This document shows positions 17,082 through 28,070 of a stretch of DNA of 64,000 bases, in pieces (position 1 is the first letter of the stretch; the number at the start of each line of letters is the position of its first letter). Under the pieces are notes generated by a model. The model did no database searches. It saw only the letters and a program-made list of their open reading frames with translations, and was not told where the DNA came from. The translations under genes and the position numbers were made by a program. The stretch comes from Ferrovibrio sp. MS7. GTDB taxonomy: Bacteria; Pseudomonadota; Alphaproteobacteria; Ferrovibrionales; Ferrovibrionaceae. The stretch is taken from contig NZ_JBBKBA010000002.1 of NCBI RefSeq assembly GCF_038404985.1, forward strand, positions 372,001 to 436,000. Reading direction: 5' to 3'.

Positions 17082-19400
17082 ATGACCGAGATCAAGAAAG
17101 TTGCCGTCATCGGCTCCGGCGTCATGGGTTCCGGCATCGCCGCCCATGTCGCCAATGCCGGCATTCCGGTGCTGCTGCTGGATATTGTTCCCAAGGGAGC
17201 GAATAACCGCAACGCGCTCGCCGAGGGCGCGATCCAGAAGATGCTCAAGACCAAGCCGGCGCCGTTCATGCATCCGCGTGTCGCCAAGCTGGTCACGCCG
17301 GGCAATATCGAAGATGACCTCGCCAAGCTCGCCGATGTCGACTGGATCTGCGAAGCGATCATCGAGAATGTCGAGCTGAAGCGCGACCTCTATGCCAAGC
17401 TGGAGCAGAACCGCAAGAAGGGGTCGATCGTCACCTCGAACACCTCGACGATCCCGCTCGACCTGCTGACTCAAGGGCTGCCGGAAAGCTTTGCCGCCGA
17501 TTTCGCGGTGACGCATTTCTTCAACCCGCCGCGCTACATGCGCCTGTTCGAACTGGTGAAGGGCCCCAAGACCCGCAGCGATGCCATCGCAGCTTTGCGC
17601 AAGTTCGGCGACGAGAAGCTCGGCAAGGAAGTGGTCGACTGCAAGGACCGCCCGGGCTTCATCGCCAACCGCATCGGCATCTACTGGTCCACGGTCGCCA
17701 CTGCGCTCGCCTATGACATGGGCCTCACCGTCGAGGAAGCCGACAGCATCATCGGCAAGCCGACCGGCATCCCGAAGACCGGTATTTTCGGCCTCGCCGA
17801 CCTCACCGGCATCGACCTCGGCCCCTATGTGGTCGGCTCGATGCTGAAGACTTTGCCCGCCAGCGATCCGCTGCCGCAGTTCCACAAGGCCGATCATCCG
17901 CTGAACGCCTTGATGCAGAAGATGATCAAGGACGGCTATACCGGCCGCAAGGGCAAGGGCGGCTTCTACCGCAACAAGGGCAAGGAAGCCCTGGACCTGC
18001 AGACCGGCGAATACCGCCCGAAGCAGCGGCCCAACTTTGCTTCCGTGAAGGCGGCCCGCAAGGGCCTGCGTGCCCTGGTCGAATTCGACGACAAGGGCGG
18101 CAAATATGCCTGGGGCGTCTTAAGCCGCGTGCTCTCCTACGCCGCTGACCTGGTGCCGGAAATTGTCGACGACATCGCCGCCGTGGATGTGGCGATGAAG
18201 ACCGGCTATGCCTGGAAATACGGCCCCTATGAGCAGATCGACCAGCTTGGCACCGCCTGGTTTGCCGAGAAGCTGAAGGCCGAAGGCATGCCGGTGCCGA
18301 AGATGGTGCAGGTCGCCAATGGCCGGCCCTTCTACAAGGAAGAAAACGGCAAGGCCTATCGCCTCACGCCGGCCGGCGAGTATGCCGAGATCGTGGTGCA
18401 GGAAGGTGCCTGGATGCTGGCCGACGTGAAGCGGGGCAAGCAGCCGATCCTCTCCAACAAGGGCGCCAGCCTGTGGGATGTTGGCGACGGCGTCGCCTGC
18501 CTTGAGCTGCACACCAAGATGAATGCGGTGGATGCCGATATCATCGCCATGGTGAAGGAAGCGGCCAAGATCGACAAGAAGGGCTTCAAGGCCCTGATCA
18601 TTGGCGGCGACTACGACAACTTCTCTGTCGGCGCCAATGTCGGCATCGCGCTGTTCCAAGCCAATATCGCCATGTGGCCGGCCATCGAGCAGGGTATCGC
18701 CGAGGGCCAGGACGCCTATATGAAGCTGAAATATGCCCCCTTCCCCGTGGTTGCGGCGGTGGCGGGCATGGCCTTGGGCGGCGGCTGCGAACTGGCGCTG
18801 CATTCCGATGCCATCCAGGCCCATGCCGAAAGCTATATGGGCCTGGTGGAAGTGGGCGTCGGCGTCATCCCCGGCTGGGGTGGCTGCAAGGAACTGATCA
18901 CCCGCGCCATCACCAACAAGCGCCGCCCCGGCGGCCCGATGCCGGCCTTGGCCCAGGTATTCGAGGCGATCTCGACCGCCAAGGTGGCGACATCCGCCAT
19001 GGAAGCCCGCGACATGCTGATCCTACGCGATGGCGATGGCATCACCATGAACCGCCGCCGTCTGCTGGCCGATGCCAAGGCCAAGGCGCTGAAGCTGGTG
19101 GAAAACTACGCCCCGCCCAAGCCGGTGGAAATCAGCCTGCCCGGCCCGGCCGCCAAGGCGGCGATGAGCCTGGCCGTGGAAGGTTTCGCGCAGCAGGGCA
19201 AGGCGACCAAGCATGACGTGGTGGTTTCCGCCGCGCTCGCCAACGTGGTCTCCGGCGGCAACACCGACATCACCGAGGTGGTGACGGAAAAGCGCCTGCT
19301 GGAACTCGAGCGCGAGAATTTCATGTCGCTGATCAAGACCAACGCCACCCTGGACCGCATCGAGCATATGCTGACCAAGGGCCGGCCGCTCCGCAACTGA
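17082..19400 (+). CDS. 3-hydroxyacyl-CoA dehydrogenase/enoyl-CoA hydratase fusion, dehydrogenase domain first
   Basis: A 772-residue bifunctional beta-oxidation enzyme. The NAD-binding fold is N-terminal ([21 protein letters not shown], residues 6-26), then the hydroxyacyl-CoA dehydrogenase C-terminal domains (FVTHFF-type [25 protein letters not shown]). The crotonase domain is at the C-terminal end (about residues 460-700, including [19 protein letters not shown]). This order is the reverse of E. coli FadB. It probably acts with the thiolase upstream and the acyl-CoA dehydrogenases downstream, all in one operon with gaps under 50 bases. Confidence 0.94.
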   Translation: MTEIKKVAVIGSGVMGSGIAAHVANAGIPVLLLDIVPKGANNRNALAEGAIQKMLKTKPAPFMHPRVAKLVTPGNIEDDLAKLADVDWICEAIIENVELKRDLYAKLEQNRKKGSIVTSNTSTIPLDLLTQGLPESFAADFAVTHFFNPPRYMRLFELVKGPKTRSDAIAALRKFGDEKLGKEVVDCKDRPGFIANRIGIYWSTVATALAYDMGLTVEEADSIIGKPTGIPKTGIFGLADLTGIDLGPYVVGSMLKTLPASDPLPQFHKADHPLNALMQKMIKDGYTGRKGKGGFYRNKGKEALDLQTGEYRPKQRPNFASVKAARKGLRALVEFDDKGGKYAWGVLSRVLSYAADLVPEIVDDIAAVDVAMKTGYAWKYGPYEQIDQLGTAWFAEKLKAEGMPVPKMVQVANGRPFYKEENGKAYRLTPAGEYAEIVVQEGAWMLADVKRGKQPILSNKGASLWDVGDGVACLELHTKMNAVDADIIAMVKEAAKIDKKGFKALIIGGDYDNFSVGANVGIALFQANIAMWPAIEQGIAEGQDAYMKLKYAPFPVVAAVAGMALGGGCELALHSDAIQAHAESYMGLVEVGVGVIPGWGGCKELITRAITNKRRPGGPMPALAQVFEAISTAKVATSAMEARDMLILRDGDGITMNRRRLLADAKAKALKLVENYAPPKPVEISLPGPAAKAAMSLAVEGFAQQGKATKHDVVVSAALANVVSGGNTDITEVVTEKRLLELERENFMSLIKTNATLDRIEHMLTKGRPLRN

Positions 19401-19426
19401 TCGGGCGCAACTGAGGAGGATTCGAC

Positions 19427-21220
19427 ATGCCGACCTATACCGCTCCGGTGAAGGACTTCCAGTTCGTGCTGCACGATGTGCTGAACCTGGAAAGCTACAC
19501 CTCCATGCCCGGCTTCGAGGAAGCCAGCCGCGACACCATCGACGCCATCCTCGAAGAGGGCGGCAAGTTCATGAGCGAGGTGCTGCAGCCGCTAAACCAG
19601 GTGGGCGACCGCGAGGGCTGCAAGCTGGAAAACGGCGTGGTGCGCACGCCGACCGGCTTCAAGGAAGCCTATCAGCAATATTGCGAAGCCGGTTGGGGCG
19701 GCCTCACCGGTGATCCGAAATATGGCGGCCAGGGCCTGCCGCATGTGGTCGGCTTCGCCATGGCGGAGATGCAATCGGCGGCCAACATGGCGTTTGCCAT
19801 GTATCCCGGCCTGACCCATGGCGCCTACGAGGCGCTGCACCGCTACGGCACCGACGAGCAGAAGCGCACCTATCTGCCGAAGATGCTGTCGGGCGAATGG
19901 ACCGGCACCATGAACCTGACCGAGCCGCATTGCGGCACCGATCTGGGCCTGATGCGCACCAAGGCTGAGCCGCAAGCGGATGGCAGCTACCTGATCTCCG
20001 GCACCAAGATCTTCATCTCGGCCGGCGAACATGACATGTCGCAGAACATCATCCATCTGGTGCTGGCGAAGATTCCGGGCGGCCCGGAAGGCATCAAGGG
20101 CGTCAGCCTGTTCGTGGTGCCGAAGTTCCTGGTCAATGCCGATGGCTCGCTGGGCCAGCGCAACGGCGTCGCAGTCGGCTCCATCGAACACAAGATGGGC
20201 ATCCACGGCAATTCCACCTGCGTGCTGAACTACGACAATGCCAAGGGCTGGCTGGTTGGCCAGATGCACAAGGGCATGCAGGCGATGTTCGTAATGATGA
20301 ATGCCGCCCGCCTCGGCGTCGGCATCCAGGGCCTGGCCCAGGCCGAAGTCGCCTATCAGAATGCCGTCACCTACGCCAAGGACCGCCTGCAGGGCCGCTC
20401 GATCACCGGCACCAAGGCGCCGGACAAGCCGGCCGATCCGCTGATCGTGCATCCCGATATCCGCCGCATGCTCATGAGCATCAAGGCCTTCACCGAGGGC
20501 GCCCGCGCGCTGGCGTTGTGGACCGGCCTGGAAATCGATGTCGCCGGCAAGCATCCCGATCCAGAGCAGCGCCAGGTTTCCGACGACCTGGTGGCGTTCC
20601 TGACGCCGATGATCAAGGCCTACCTCACCGAATACGGCTACCAGTCCACCACCATGGCGCAGCAGGTCTATGGCGGCCATGGCTATATCGCCGAATGGGG
20701 CATGGAGCAGTTCGTGCGCGATGCCCGCATCGCCATGATCTATGAAGGCGCCAACGGCATCCAGGCGCTCGACCTGGTCGGCCGCAAGCTGCCGACGGGC
20801 ATCGGCCGCCTTGCCCGCCGCTTCTTCCATCAGGTGGATGGCTTCATCCAGGCCAACATGGCGGATCCGAAGATCGGCAAGGATTTCGTGATGCCGCTGG
20901 CCAAGGCCTTCGCCCGGCTGCAGACCGCCACCGGCTACATCAGCGAAAAGGGCATGAAGAATCCCGACGAGGCCGGCGCGGCTTCCTGGGATTATCTCTG
21001 CATGTTCGGCCTGGTCGCCATCGGCCTGATGTGGTGCCGCATGGCCAAGGTGGCCCATGCCAAGCTGGCGGCCAACGACGACGACAAGACCTTCATGGAA
21101 AACAAGCTGGCCACCGGCAAGTTCTTCATGGACCGCATGCTGCCCGACACGGCCTCGCAGCTCGCCAAGATTCAGGCGGGGGCCGGCTCGACAATGCATC
21201 TGGAGGCAGCTAATTTCTAA
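19427..21220 (+). CDS. Long-form acyl-CoA dehydrogenase (DmdC/AcdA-like, with C-terminal extension)
   Basis: A 597-residue acyl-CoA dehydrogenase of the large subfamily with an extra N-terminal stretch ([15 protein letters not shown]) and a C-terminal domain after the catalytic core. The FAD/substrate loop [20 protein letters not shown] and the catalytic [18 protein letters not shown] are clear. This subfamily includes 3-methylmercaptopropionyl-CoA dehydrogenase (DmdC), but most members in such operons act on ordinary fatty acyl-CoAs; I cannot separate the two. GAGGAGGATT precedes the ATG. Confidence 0.93.
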   Translation: MPTYTAPVKDFQFVLHDVLNLESYTSMPGFEEASRDTIDAILEEGGKFMSEVLQPLNQVGDREGCKLENGVVRTPTGFKEAYQQYCEAGWGGLTGDPKYGGQGLPHVVGFAMAEMQSAANMAFAMYPGLTHGAYEALHRYGTDEQKRTYLPKMLSGEWTGTMNLTEPHCGTDLGLMRTKAEPQADGSYLISGTKIFISAGEHDMSQNIIHLVLAKIPGGPEGIKGVSLFVVPKFLVNADGSLGQRNGVAVGSIEHKMGIHGNSTCVLNYDNAKGWLVGQMHKGMQAMFVMMNAARLGVGIQGLAQAEVAYQNAVTYAKDRLQGRSITGTKAPDKPADPLIVHPDIRRMLMSIKAFTEGARALALWTGLEIDVAGKHPDPEQRQVSDDLVAFLTPMIKAYLTEYGYQSTTMAQQVYGGHGYIAEWGMEQFVRDARIAMIYEGANGIQALDLVGRKLPTGIGRLARRFFHQVDGFIQANMADPKIGKDFVMPLAKAFARLQTATGYISEKGMKNPDEAGAASWDYLCMFGLVAIGLMWCRMAKVAHAKLAANDDDKTFMENKLATGKFFMDRMLPDTASQLAKIQAGAGSTMHLEAANF

Positions 21221-21263
21221 CAGCCGTTAGGCGGCCTGAGTCTAGGGAACAGGGAAAACAGAA

Positions 21264-22412
21264 ATGACCGAGTTCGCCATCCCGCGCACCATCTTCTCGG
21301 ATGAGCATAATCAGTTCCGCGATGCGGCACGCCGCTTCTTCGAGCGCGAGATCGCGCCATACCACGCCCAGTGGGAAAAGGACGGCATCGTGCCGCGCGA
21401 GGCATGGTTGAAGGCTGGCGCCGCCGGCTTCCTCTGCGCCACCATGCCGGAGGAATATGGCGGTTCCGGCGCCGACCGGCTCTATTCCACCATCCTGATG
21501 GAGGAACAGGGCTATATCGGCGCGTCGGGCCCCGGCTTCTCGCTGCATTCCGACATCGTGGCGCCCTATATCCTGAATTACGGCACGGAAGAGCAGAAGA
21601 AGAAGTGGCTGCCGAAGATGGCTAGCGGCGAAGTGATCGGCGCCATCGCCATGACCGAGCCAGGCACCGGCTCCGACCTGCAGGGCGTCAAGACCACCGC
21701 GGTCCGCGACGGCAACGAATTCGTCATCAACGGCCAGAAGACCTTCATCACCAACGGCCAGAATGCCGACCTGGTGATCGTGGTGACCAAGACCAACCCG
21801 AAGGAAGGCGCCAAGGGCATGTCGCTGTTCCTGGTGGAAGCCGGCCGCGAGGGCTTCACCAAGGGGCGCAACCTGGAAAAACTGGGCATGCACGCCCAGG
21901 ATACGTCGGAACTGTTCTTCAGCGACGTGCGCGTGCCGCCGGAAAACATGCTGGGTGGCGAAGGCCAGGGCTTCTACATGCTGATGCAGGAACTGGCCTG
22001 GGAGCGCCTGCAGATCGCCATCATGTCGGTGGCCGGCTGCGAAGCGGCGCTGAAATGGACGGTGGAATACACCCGCAACCGCAAGGCTTTCGGCAAATCC
22101 ATCGGCGATTTCCAGAATACCCGCTTCCAGCTCGCCGAGATCAAGACCGAGACCCAGGTGGCCCGCGTCTTCGTCGACAAGTGCATCGAACTGGTAGCGC
22201 AGAACAAGCTGGATGTCGCCACCGCCGCGATGGCGAAATACTGGTGCAGCGACCTGCAGAACAAGGTGATCGACCGCTGCCTGCAGCTCCATGGCGGCTA
22301 TGGCTTCATGTGGGAATACCCGATCGCCCGCGCCTATGCCGATGCCCGCGTACAGCGCATCTATGGCGGTACCAACGAGATCATGAAGGAACTGATCAGC
22401 CGCACTCTGTGA
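21264..22412 (+). CDS. Acyl-CoA dehydrogenase, operon 1
   Basis: A 382-residue dehydrogenase, last gene of the first beta-oxidation operon. It carries AMTEPGTGSDLQGVKTTA, the beta-domain NGQKTFITNGQNADL, and a C-terminal LHGGYGFMWEYPIAR followed by RIYGGTNEIMKEL. At the position where short/medium-chain enzymes have the catalytic Glu (YEGT) this protein has YGGT, so the base probably lies elsewhere, as in the long-chain and isovaleryl-type enzymes. A hairpin terminator follows about 50 bases after the stop. Confidence 0.93.
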   Translation: MTEFAIPRTIFSDEHNQFRDAARRFFEREIAPYHAQWEKDGIVPREAWLKAGAAGFLCATMPEEYGGSGADRLYSTILMEEQGYIGASGPGFSLHSDIVAPYILNYGTEEQKKKWLPKMASGEVIGAIAMTEPGTGSDLQGVKTTAVRDGNEFVINGQKTFITNGQNADLVIVVTKTNPKEGAKGMSLFLVEAGREGFTKGRNLEKLGMHAQDTSELFFSDVRVPPENMLGGEGQGFYMLMQELAWERLQIAIMSVAGCEAALKWTVEYTRNRKAFGKSIGDFQNTRFQLAEIKTETQVARVFVDKCIELVAQNKLDVATAAMAKYWCSDLQNKVIDRCLQLHGGYGFMWEYPIARAYADARVQRIYGGTNEIMKELISRTL

Positions 22413-22459
22413 GGCTGACCCGTTTCCATCTCGTAAAAGTGTCAATGCGGTGAAATTTT

Positions 22460-22498
22460 CGGCTGACGTAGCGTAAACCCGCGTCAGCCGCGCTTTTT
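22460..22498 (+). terminator. Rho-independent terminator after operon 1
   Basis: CGGCTGACG and CGTCAGCCG form a perfect 9-base stem around a 13-base loop, followed by CGCTTTTT. It separates the first beta-oxidation operon from the second. Confidence 0.75.
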
Positions 22499-22528
22499 CC
22501 ACCCGTGCCGGCAAATTGCGCCTTGTCA

Positions 22529-22544
22529 CCAAACGATCGTTCGG
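22529..22544 (+). promoter_or_regulatory. Candidate TetR-type operator before operon 2
   Basis: CCAAACGATCGTTCGG is a 16-base dyad with seven of eight pairs matching and a perfect AACGATCGTT core. It lies 40 bases before the second thiolase start, in the promoter region of that operon. The shape suits a TetR-family fatty-acid repressor (FadR/PsrA style), but no such gene adjoins it. Confidence 0.5.
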
Positions 22545-22583
22545 TTTTAATTTCAGCAGACCAAATTAATGGGAGAGAAACAG

Positions 22584-23792
22584 ATGACCGAAGCCTTCAT
22601 CTATGACGCCGTGCGCACGCCGCGCGGCAAGGGCCGCGCCAGCGGCGCCCTGCATGAAGTCACCCCGATGCGCCTGGCCACCACCGTGCTGCAGGCGGTG
22701 CGCGACCGCAACGAACTCGATACCTCTCTCGTCGACGACGTGGTGCTCGGCTGCGTCATGCCCGTCGGCGAACAGGGCGCGGATATCGCCCGCGTCGCCG
22801 TGATCCAGTCCGGCTATGCCGAAACCACTGCCGGCGTGCAGATCAACCGCTTCTGCGCCTCGGGCCTCGAAGCCTGCAACATGGCAGCCGCGCAGGTGAT
22901 GAGCGGCCAGAGCCAGATGGCGATTGGCGGCGGCGTGGAAAGCATGAGCCGCGTGCCGATGGGCTCGGACGGCGGCGCCTGGGCCACCGATCCGGCCGTG
23001 GCGATCCCAACCTATTTCGTGCCGCAGGGCATTTCCGCCGACCTCATCGCCACCAAGTATGGCATGAGCCGCGCCGACGTCGATTCCTATGCCGTCGAAA
23101 GCCAGAAGCGCGCCAAGCGCGCGTGGGACGAGAACCGCTTCAAGAAATCCATCGTACCGGTGAAGGATATAAACGGCCTGCCGATCCTGGCGTATGACGA
23201 GCATATGCGCCCCGACACCACGATGCAGACCCTGGCGCAGCTTGATCCGTCCTTCACTGTGCCGGGCGAGCAATTCGGCTTCAATGCCGTGGCGTTGCAG
23301 CGCTACCCGGAAGTGGAGCGCATTGAGCATGTGCACCATGCCGGCAATTCATCCGGCATCGTCGATGGCGCCTCCGCCGTGCTGATCGGCAATGCCGAGG
23401 CCGGCAAGAAGACCGGCATGAAGCCGCGCGCCCGCATCCGCAGCTTCGCTTCCATCGGCTCAGAACCGACCATCATGCTCACTGGCCCTTCCTTTGCCGC
23501 CGAGAAGGCGCTGCGGCTGGCCGGAATGAAGCCGTCCGACATCGACATCTACGAACTGAACGAGGCTTTCGCCTCGGTGGTGCTGCGCTTCATGCAGGCA
23601 TTGAACATCCCGCATGACAAGATCAATGTGAATGGTGGCGCCATTGCCATGGGTCATCCGCTGGGCGCCACCGGCGGCATGATCCTGGGCACCGTGGTGG
23701 ATGAGCTGGAGCGTTCCGGCAAGAGCACCGCGCTGGTGACGCTCTGCGTCGGCGCCGGCATGGGCACCGCCACCATCATCGAACGCGTCTGA
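22584..23792 (+). CDS. Acetyl-CoA C-acetyltransferase (thiolase), operon 2
   Basis: A 402-residue thiolase. The nucleophile is in [19 protein letters not shown]; the second half has [15 protein letters not shown] and the final Cys in [16 protein letters not shown] sits properly before the ATG of MTEAFIYD, so I prefer it to the ATG 15 bases upstream. The gene is separated by 11 bases from the FadB-type gene, giving a fadA-fadB-like pair transcribed with thiolase first. Confidence 0.95.
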   Translation: MTEAFIYDAVRTPRGKGRASGALHEVTPMRLATTVLQAVRDRNELDTSLVDDVVLGCVMPVGEQGADIARVAVIQSGYAETTAGVQINRFCASGLEACNMAAAQVMSGQSQMAIGGGVESMSRVPMGSDGGAWATDPAVAIPTYFVPQGISADLIATKYGMSRADVDSYAVESQKRAKRAWDENRFKKSIVPVKDINGLPILAYDEHMRPDTTMQTLAQLDPSFTVPGEQFGFNAVALQRYPEVERIEHVHHAGNSSGIVDGASAVLIGNAEAGKKTGMKPRARIRSFASIGSEPTIMLTGPSFAAEKALRLAGMKPSDIDIYELNEAFASVVLRFMQALNIPHDKINVNGGAIAMGHPLGATGGMILGTVVDELERSGKSTALVTLCVGAGMGTATIIERV

Positions 23793-23803
23793 GGTATCAC
23801 ACC

Positions 23804-25927
23804 ATGATCGATTACATCGTTGATGGCGACGGCGTCGCCACCATCACCTGGAACATGACCGACCGCTCGATGAACGTGCTCAACGAGCAGTCCATCGCCG
23901 AATTCAAGGCGGCGGTACACAAGGCCATCGCCGACAAGGCGGTGAAAGGTGTGATCATCGCCTCGGCCAAGCCGGATTTCGTTGCCGGTGCCGACCTGAT
24001 CAACCTGTTCAAGAATGTCGAACCGCAAACCATGTTCGACTTCTCGATGAACCTGCAGAAGCTGTTCCGCGACATCGAAAAAGCCGGCAAGCCCTTCGTC
24101 GCCGCCATCCCCGGCACGGCTTTGGGCGGCGGCCTGGAAATCTGCCTCGCCTGCCATCGCCGCATCGCCGCCGACAATCCGAAGGCGCTGATCGGCCTGC
24201 CGGAAGTGACCATCGGCCTGTTGCCGGGCGCTGGCGGCACCCAGCGCCTGCCGCGCATCATCGGTGTACGCAACGCGCTGCCGATGCTGCTGGAAGGCCG
24301 CAAGGTCGATCCCAAGACCGCGCTCGGCATGGGCATCCTGGACGAAGTGGTGCCGGCGGCTGACCTGCTGAAGCGGGCCAAGGAATGGCTGCTCAGCGAT
24401 GGCCCGGCCAATTGCGTGAAGCCCTGGGACCAGAAGGGCTTCCGCATGAAGGATGGCGCCAATACCCCGGCTGGCGCCCAGACCTTCACCGCCGGCAATG
24501 CCATGCTGCGGGCCAAGACTCAAGGCAACTACCCGGCAGCGCAGCACATAATGTCCTGCGTGTTCGAGGGCAGCATCGTCGATATCGATACCGCTTTGCG
24601 TATCGAGACGCGCTACTTCATCGCCTGTGCCCGCTCGGATGCGGCGCGCAACATGATCCGCAGCCTGTTCGTCTCCGTCGGTGAAGCCAACAAGCTGGCC
24701 AACCGGCCGAAGGGCGTGCCGACCCAGAGCTACACCAAGGTCGGCATCCTCGGCGCCGGTATGATGGGCGCGGGCATTGCCTTCGCCGCCTCCTCCGCCG
24801 GCCTCCAGGTGGTGTTGCTCGACAGCACCCAGGAAGCCGCCGAGAAGGGCAAGAGCTACAGCGCCGGCCTGCTGGATAAGCGGGTGGCGTCGAAGAAGCT
24901 GAAACCGGAAGCGCGCGATGCACAACTGGCGCTGATCACGCCGACCACCGATTATGCCCTGCTGAAAGGCTGCGAAATCGTGGTCGAGGCGGTATTCGAG
25001 GACCGCGGCATCAAGGCGGACGTGACCAAAAAGGCCGAGGCACAGCTCTCTCCCGATGCCATCTTCGCCTCCAATACCTCGACCCTGCCTATCACTGGCC
25101 TTGCAGAAGCTTCTGCCCGTCCGGCCAATTTCATCGGCCTGCATTTCTTCTCGCCCGTCGACAAGATGCCACTGGTGGAAATCATCCGTGGCAAGCAGAC
25201 CTCTGATGAGACCCTGGCGCGCTCAATGGACTTCGTGAAGAAGATCCGCAAGACGCCGATCGTGGTCAACGACAGCCGTGGCTTCTACACCAGCCGCGTC
25301 TTCGCCACCTATGTCACCGAGGGCCTGACCATGCTGGCCGAAGGCGTCAATCCGGCACTGATCGAGAATGCCGGCAAGATGGCCGGTATGCCGGTGGGCC
25401 CGCTGGCGCTGGCCGACGAAGTCTCCATGGAGCTGATGCACCGCGTGCGCCAGCAGACCCGCAAGGACCTCGGCGATGCCTACAAGCCGGATGGCTCCGA
25501 GCCGGTGCTCTCCGCCATGGTGGAAAAGCTCGGCCGCATCGGCAAGAAGGCCGGCAAGGGCTTCTATGACTACCCGACCGACGGCAAGAAGCGGCTCTGG
25601 GCCGGCCTTGGCGAAGCCTTCCCGGTGAAGGCGGAACAGCCGGACGTGCAGGACGTGATCAAGCGGCTGGTCTACATCCAGTCGGTGGAGACCGCGCGCT
25701 GCCTGGAGGAAAATGTGGTGATTGATGTGCGCGACGCCGATGTCGGCTCAATCATGGGCTGGGGCTTCCCGCCGTTCCGTGGCGGTACGGTAAGCAATAT
25801 CGACACGGTCGGCCTGAAGCCCTTCGTGGCGGAATGCGACAAGCTGGCGCAGAAATTCGGCGCCCGCTTCACGCCGCCGAAGCTGCTGCGCGAGATGGCA
25901 GACCAGGGCAAGCGTTTCTACGCTTGA
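23804..25927 (+). CDS. Enoyl-CoA hydratase/3-hydroxyacyl-CoA dehydrogenase fusion, hydratase domain first (FadB-type)
   Basis: A 707-residue fatty-acid oxidation alpha-subunit type protein with the classical order. The crotonase domain is N-terminal ([19 protein letters not shown] near residue 110; [20 protein letters not shown]). The NAD-binding fold starts near residue 314 ([21 protein letters not shown]), then the HAD domain with [19 protein letters not shown] and a C-terminal domain. It pairs with the upstream thiolase as a complete hydratase-dehydrogenase-thiolase unit. A strong terminator follows. Confidence 0.95.
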   Translation: MIDYIVDGDGVATITWNMTDRSMNVLNEQSIAEFKAAVHKAIADKAVKGVIIASAKPDFVAGADLINLFKNVEPQTMFDFSMNLQKLFRDIEKAGKPFVAAIPGTALGGGLEICLACHRRIAADNPKALIGLPEVTIGLLPGAGGTQRLPRIIGVRNALPMLLEGRKVDPKTALGMGILDEVVPAADLLKRAKEWLLSDGPANCVKPWDQKGFRMKDGANTPAGAQTFTAGNAMLRAKTQGNYPAAQHIMSCVFEGSIVDIDTALRIETRYFIACARSDAARNMIRSLFVSVGEANKLANRPKGVPTQSYTKVGILGAGMMGAGIAFAASSAGLQVVLLDSTQEAAEKGKSYSAGLLDKRVASKKLKPEARDAQLALITPTTDYALLKGCEIVVEAVFEDRGIKADVTKKAEAQLSPDAIFASNTSTLPITGLAEASARPANFIGLHFFSPVDKMPLVEIIRGKQTSDETLARSMDFVKKIRKTPIVVNDSRGFYTSRVFATYVTEGLTMLAEGVNPALIENAGKMAGMPVGPLALADEVSMELMHRVRQQTRKDLGDAYKPDGSEPVLSAMVEKLGRIGKKAGKGFYDYPTDGKKRLWAGLGEAFPVKAEQPDVQDVIKRLVYIQSVETARCLEENVVIDVRDADVGSIMGWGFPPFRGGTVSNIDTVGLKPFVAECDKLAQKFGARFTPPKLLREMADQGKRFYA

Positions 25928-25943
25928 TACCACTTCCATGAAG

Positions 25944-25972
25944 AAGCCCCGGACCAAATCCGGGGCTTTTTT
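25944..25972. terminator. Bidirectional intrinsic terminator
   Basis: AAGCCCCGGA and TCCGGGGCTT form a 10-base stem with a 5-base loop, followed by a run of T on the plus strand. It terminates the second beta-oxidation operon and can also serve the convergent histidine kinase gene, whose stop lies at its edge. Confidence 0.9.
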
Positions 25973-27312
25973 CATGCCAGTTTCAGCACCGCGCGCAAGC
26001 CCGGCGCGTTGTCTTCGAGGCTCAGGGCGCCGCCATGCAGGCGGGCGATGGCTTCCACCAGGCTCAAGCCCAGGCCAAAACCGGCAGCGCCGCGCGCCGC
26101 ATCGCCGCGATAGAAACGCTGGGCTGCCAGGCCGCGTTCTTCCTCTGTCATACCGGGGCCGCTATCGGCCACGGTGATGGCCTCGGCTGTCGCCGCCACC
26201 ACGATACGGCCACCCTGTGGCGTGTACTTGATGGCATTGTCGAGCAGATTGCCGATGGCCTGGGCGAGCAATTGCCGGTCGCCGGTGATGCTCGAACCCG
26301 CCACCGCCTCTACGTCCAAGCTGATACCCTTGGCCTCGGCGAAAGGGGTGTATAGCTCCGCCGCCTCCTCCACCAGCAAGGCCGGATCAAGCGACTGGAA
26401 GCCGGCGCGGCGCAGGCCGGAATCCAGTTCGGCCAGCCGCAGCAGGGCATTGAACACGCCGATCAGCCGGTCGATATCGGCAATCGCTGCTGCAATTTCC
26501 TCTTCGCCCTCACCTGGATGGCGCAGCAAACCCTCGAGCCGCGCTCGTGTCTCGGCCAGTGGCGTACGCAGATCATGGGCGATGGCATTCGACACATTGC
26601 GCACGCCTTCAACGAGTTGCTGGATCTGATCCAGCATGCGGTTGATGGTGACGACAAGCTGGTCGAATTCATCATCGCTGCCGCGCTGCGGCAGCCGTTG
26701 CGCCAAGTCGCCCTGACGAATGGCTGAAGCGGTGCGGTTGATGCCTTCGACGCGATGCAGCACGGCGCGGCGGATCAGCCAGCCGCCCGCCAACGCCAAC
26801 ACCAGCATGGCAAGGCCCGACCAGGCCAAGCTGCGCAGCACCAGATTGCGGATCTGCGCCCTATCCTGCACATCGCGGCCGACCAGAAGCTGGAAATTGC
26901 CGGGCAGCACCACATGCAGCATGCGCGTGGCATGCAGCTTGTCGCGATGCACCAGTTCGATTTCATACCAGCCCGGTGCGGCACCGATCTTCAGCGGCCA
27001 GGCATCGACATTGCCGGCCAGCGGACGCAGGCGCGGATCGGTGAGCAGGTAGATGGCGCGGCGGTCGGCATTGGGGCTGGCGGCAGTTGCCACGCGCTCC
27101 TGCAGCATCTGCACTGCGCCAGGCAGGCCAAAGTCGCGCAAGCGATCGCCAATGGCGCGGGTATCGGCAGCGATCACCGCGTCAGTCTCGCGGTCGAGAT
27201 AGCCAGCAGTGTTCCACCATAGCAGGCTGGCCAGGAAGGCGGCACCGATGATGAAGAACACCGCGAACAGCAGCGCGACGCGCAGCGAGGTCGAGCGCCA
27301 GTATTTCAGCAT
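25972..27312 (-). CDS. Sensor histidine kinase (EnvZ/OmpR-type partner)
   Basis: A 446-residue membrane kinase. A first transmembrane helix (VALLFAVFFIIGAAFLASLLWW) is followed by a periplasmic domain of about 130 residues, a second helix (LAWSGLAMLVLALAGGWLI), HAMP, and HisKA with the phospho-acceptor His in AIAHDLRTPLAETR. The HATPase domain has the N box (LLDNAIKYTPQGG), G1 (DSGPGM) and G2 (GFGLGLSLVEAI). I start it at the ATG of MLKYWRST; the longer frame overlaps the regulator. It lies 19 bases after the response regulator, its obvious partner. Confidence 0.93.
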   Translation of the reverse strand: MLKYWRSTSLRVALLFAVFFIIGAAFLASLLWWNTAGYLDRETDAVIAADTRAIGDRLRDFGLPGAVQMLQERVATAASPNADRRAIYLLTDPRLRPLAGNVDAWPLKIGAAPGWYEIELVHRDKLHATRMLHVVLPGNFQLLVGRDVQDRAQIRNLVLRSLAWSGLAMLVLALAGGWLIRRAVLHRVEGINRTASAIRQGDLAQRLPQRGSDDEFDQLVVTINRMLDQIQQLVEGVRNVSNAIAHDLRTPLAETRARLEGLLRHPGEGEEEIAAAIADIDRLIGVFNALLRLAELDSGLRRAGFQSLDPALLVEEAAELYTPFAEAKGISLDVEAVAGSSITGDRQLLAQAIGNLLDNAIKYTPQGGRIVVAATAEAITVADSGPGMTEEERGLAAQRFYRGDAARGAAGFGLGLSLVEAIARLHGGALSLEDNAPGLRAVLKLA

Positions 27313-27331
27313 CGCGCCACCATTCTCTGCA

Positions 27332-28012
27332 TCAGGCTTGCGGCCCCAGCCGGTAGCCGGCGCCGCGCACGGTATGCAGCAAGGTTTGAGCGAAGCCGGC
27401 ATCGATCTTCTGCCGGAGGTTGGAAATATGCACATCGATCACATTGGTCTGCGGATCGAAATGATAATCCCACACATTCTCCAGCAGCATGGTGCGCGTC
27501 ACCACCTGCCCGGCATGGCGCATCAGGTATTCCAGCAGCTTGTATTCGCGCGGCTTCAGCGCGATAGGCTGGCCGGCGCGCGTCACCTTGCGGCTGAGCA
27601 GGTTGAGGCTCAGATCGGCCACCTGCAACTGGGTCTCGGCGGTACTCGTCAAGGCGCGGCGGGTAAGCGCCAGCAGCCGCGCCTCCAGTTCACCATAGGC
27701 GAAAGGCTTGGTGAGGTAATCATCGCCGCCGGCCTTGAGGCCACGGATGCGCTCATCAACATCGGCGAGCGCGGAAAGGATCAGGATCGGCGTGGCATTG
27801 CCGGTGCGCCGCAAAGCCTCGATGATGCCGAGGCCGTCAATGCCGCCGGGCAGCATGCGGTCGAGGATGATGGCGTCGTATTTCTCGGTGATGGCGAGGA
27901 ACAGCCCGTCGCGGCCATTATCGGCATGATCGACCACATGGCCCGATTCAGTCAGGCCCTTGCGCACGAATTGCGCCACCTGGGGATTGTCTTCGACGAG
28001 CAGGAATTTCAT
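27332..28012 (-). CDS. OmpR-family response regulator
   Basis: A 226-residue two-domain regulator. The receiver begins MKFLLVEDNPQVAQFV, with the phospho-acceptor Asp in DAIILDRMLPGGIDG and the Lys in LTKPFAYGELEARL; the C-terminal winged helix includes REYKLLEYLMRHAGQVVTR and RQKIDAGF. The ATG used matches the conserved family start; a GTG-initiated extension runs into the protease gene. It lies between a DegP protease and the kinase, suggesting control of envelope protein quality. Confidence 0.95.
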   Translation of the reverse strand: MKFLLVEDNPQVAQFVRKGLTESGHVVDHADNGRDGLFLAITEKYDAIILDRMLPGGIDGLGIIEALRRTGNATPILILSALADVDERIRGLKAGGDDYLTKPFAYGELEARLLALTRRALTSTAETQLQVADLSLNLLSRKVTRAGQPIALKPREYKLLEYLMRHAGQVVTRTMLLENVWDYHFDPQTNVIDVHISNLRQKIDAGFAQTLLHTVRGAGYRLGPQA

Positions 28013-28028
28013 GGCTTCAGGATAAGAC

Positions 28029-28056
28029 ACCGGGGCGGCTTGGCAACCGCCCCGGT
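28029..28056 (-). repeat. Intercistronic hairpin between the DegP protease and response regulator genes
   Basis: ACCGGGGCGG and CCGCCCCGGT make a perfect 10-base stem with an 8-base loop. No T run follows on either strand, so it is more likely an RNA-stabilising or attenuating element in a shared transcript than a full terminator. Confidence 0.6.
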
Positions 28057-28070
28057 GCGATGTTGAGGGG

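Noticed and set aside
19592-21199. A 535-codon minus-strand frame opposite the long acyl-CoA dehydrogenase
   Set aside because: Antisense shadow: composition is like other antisense frames here, with no motifs.
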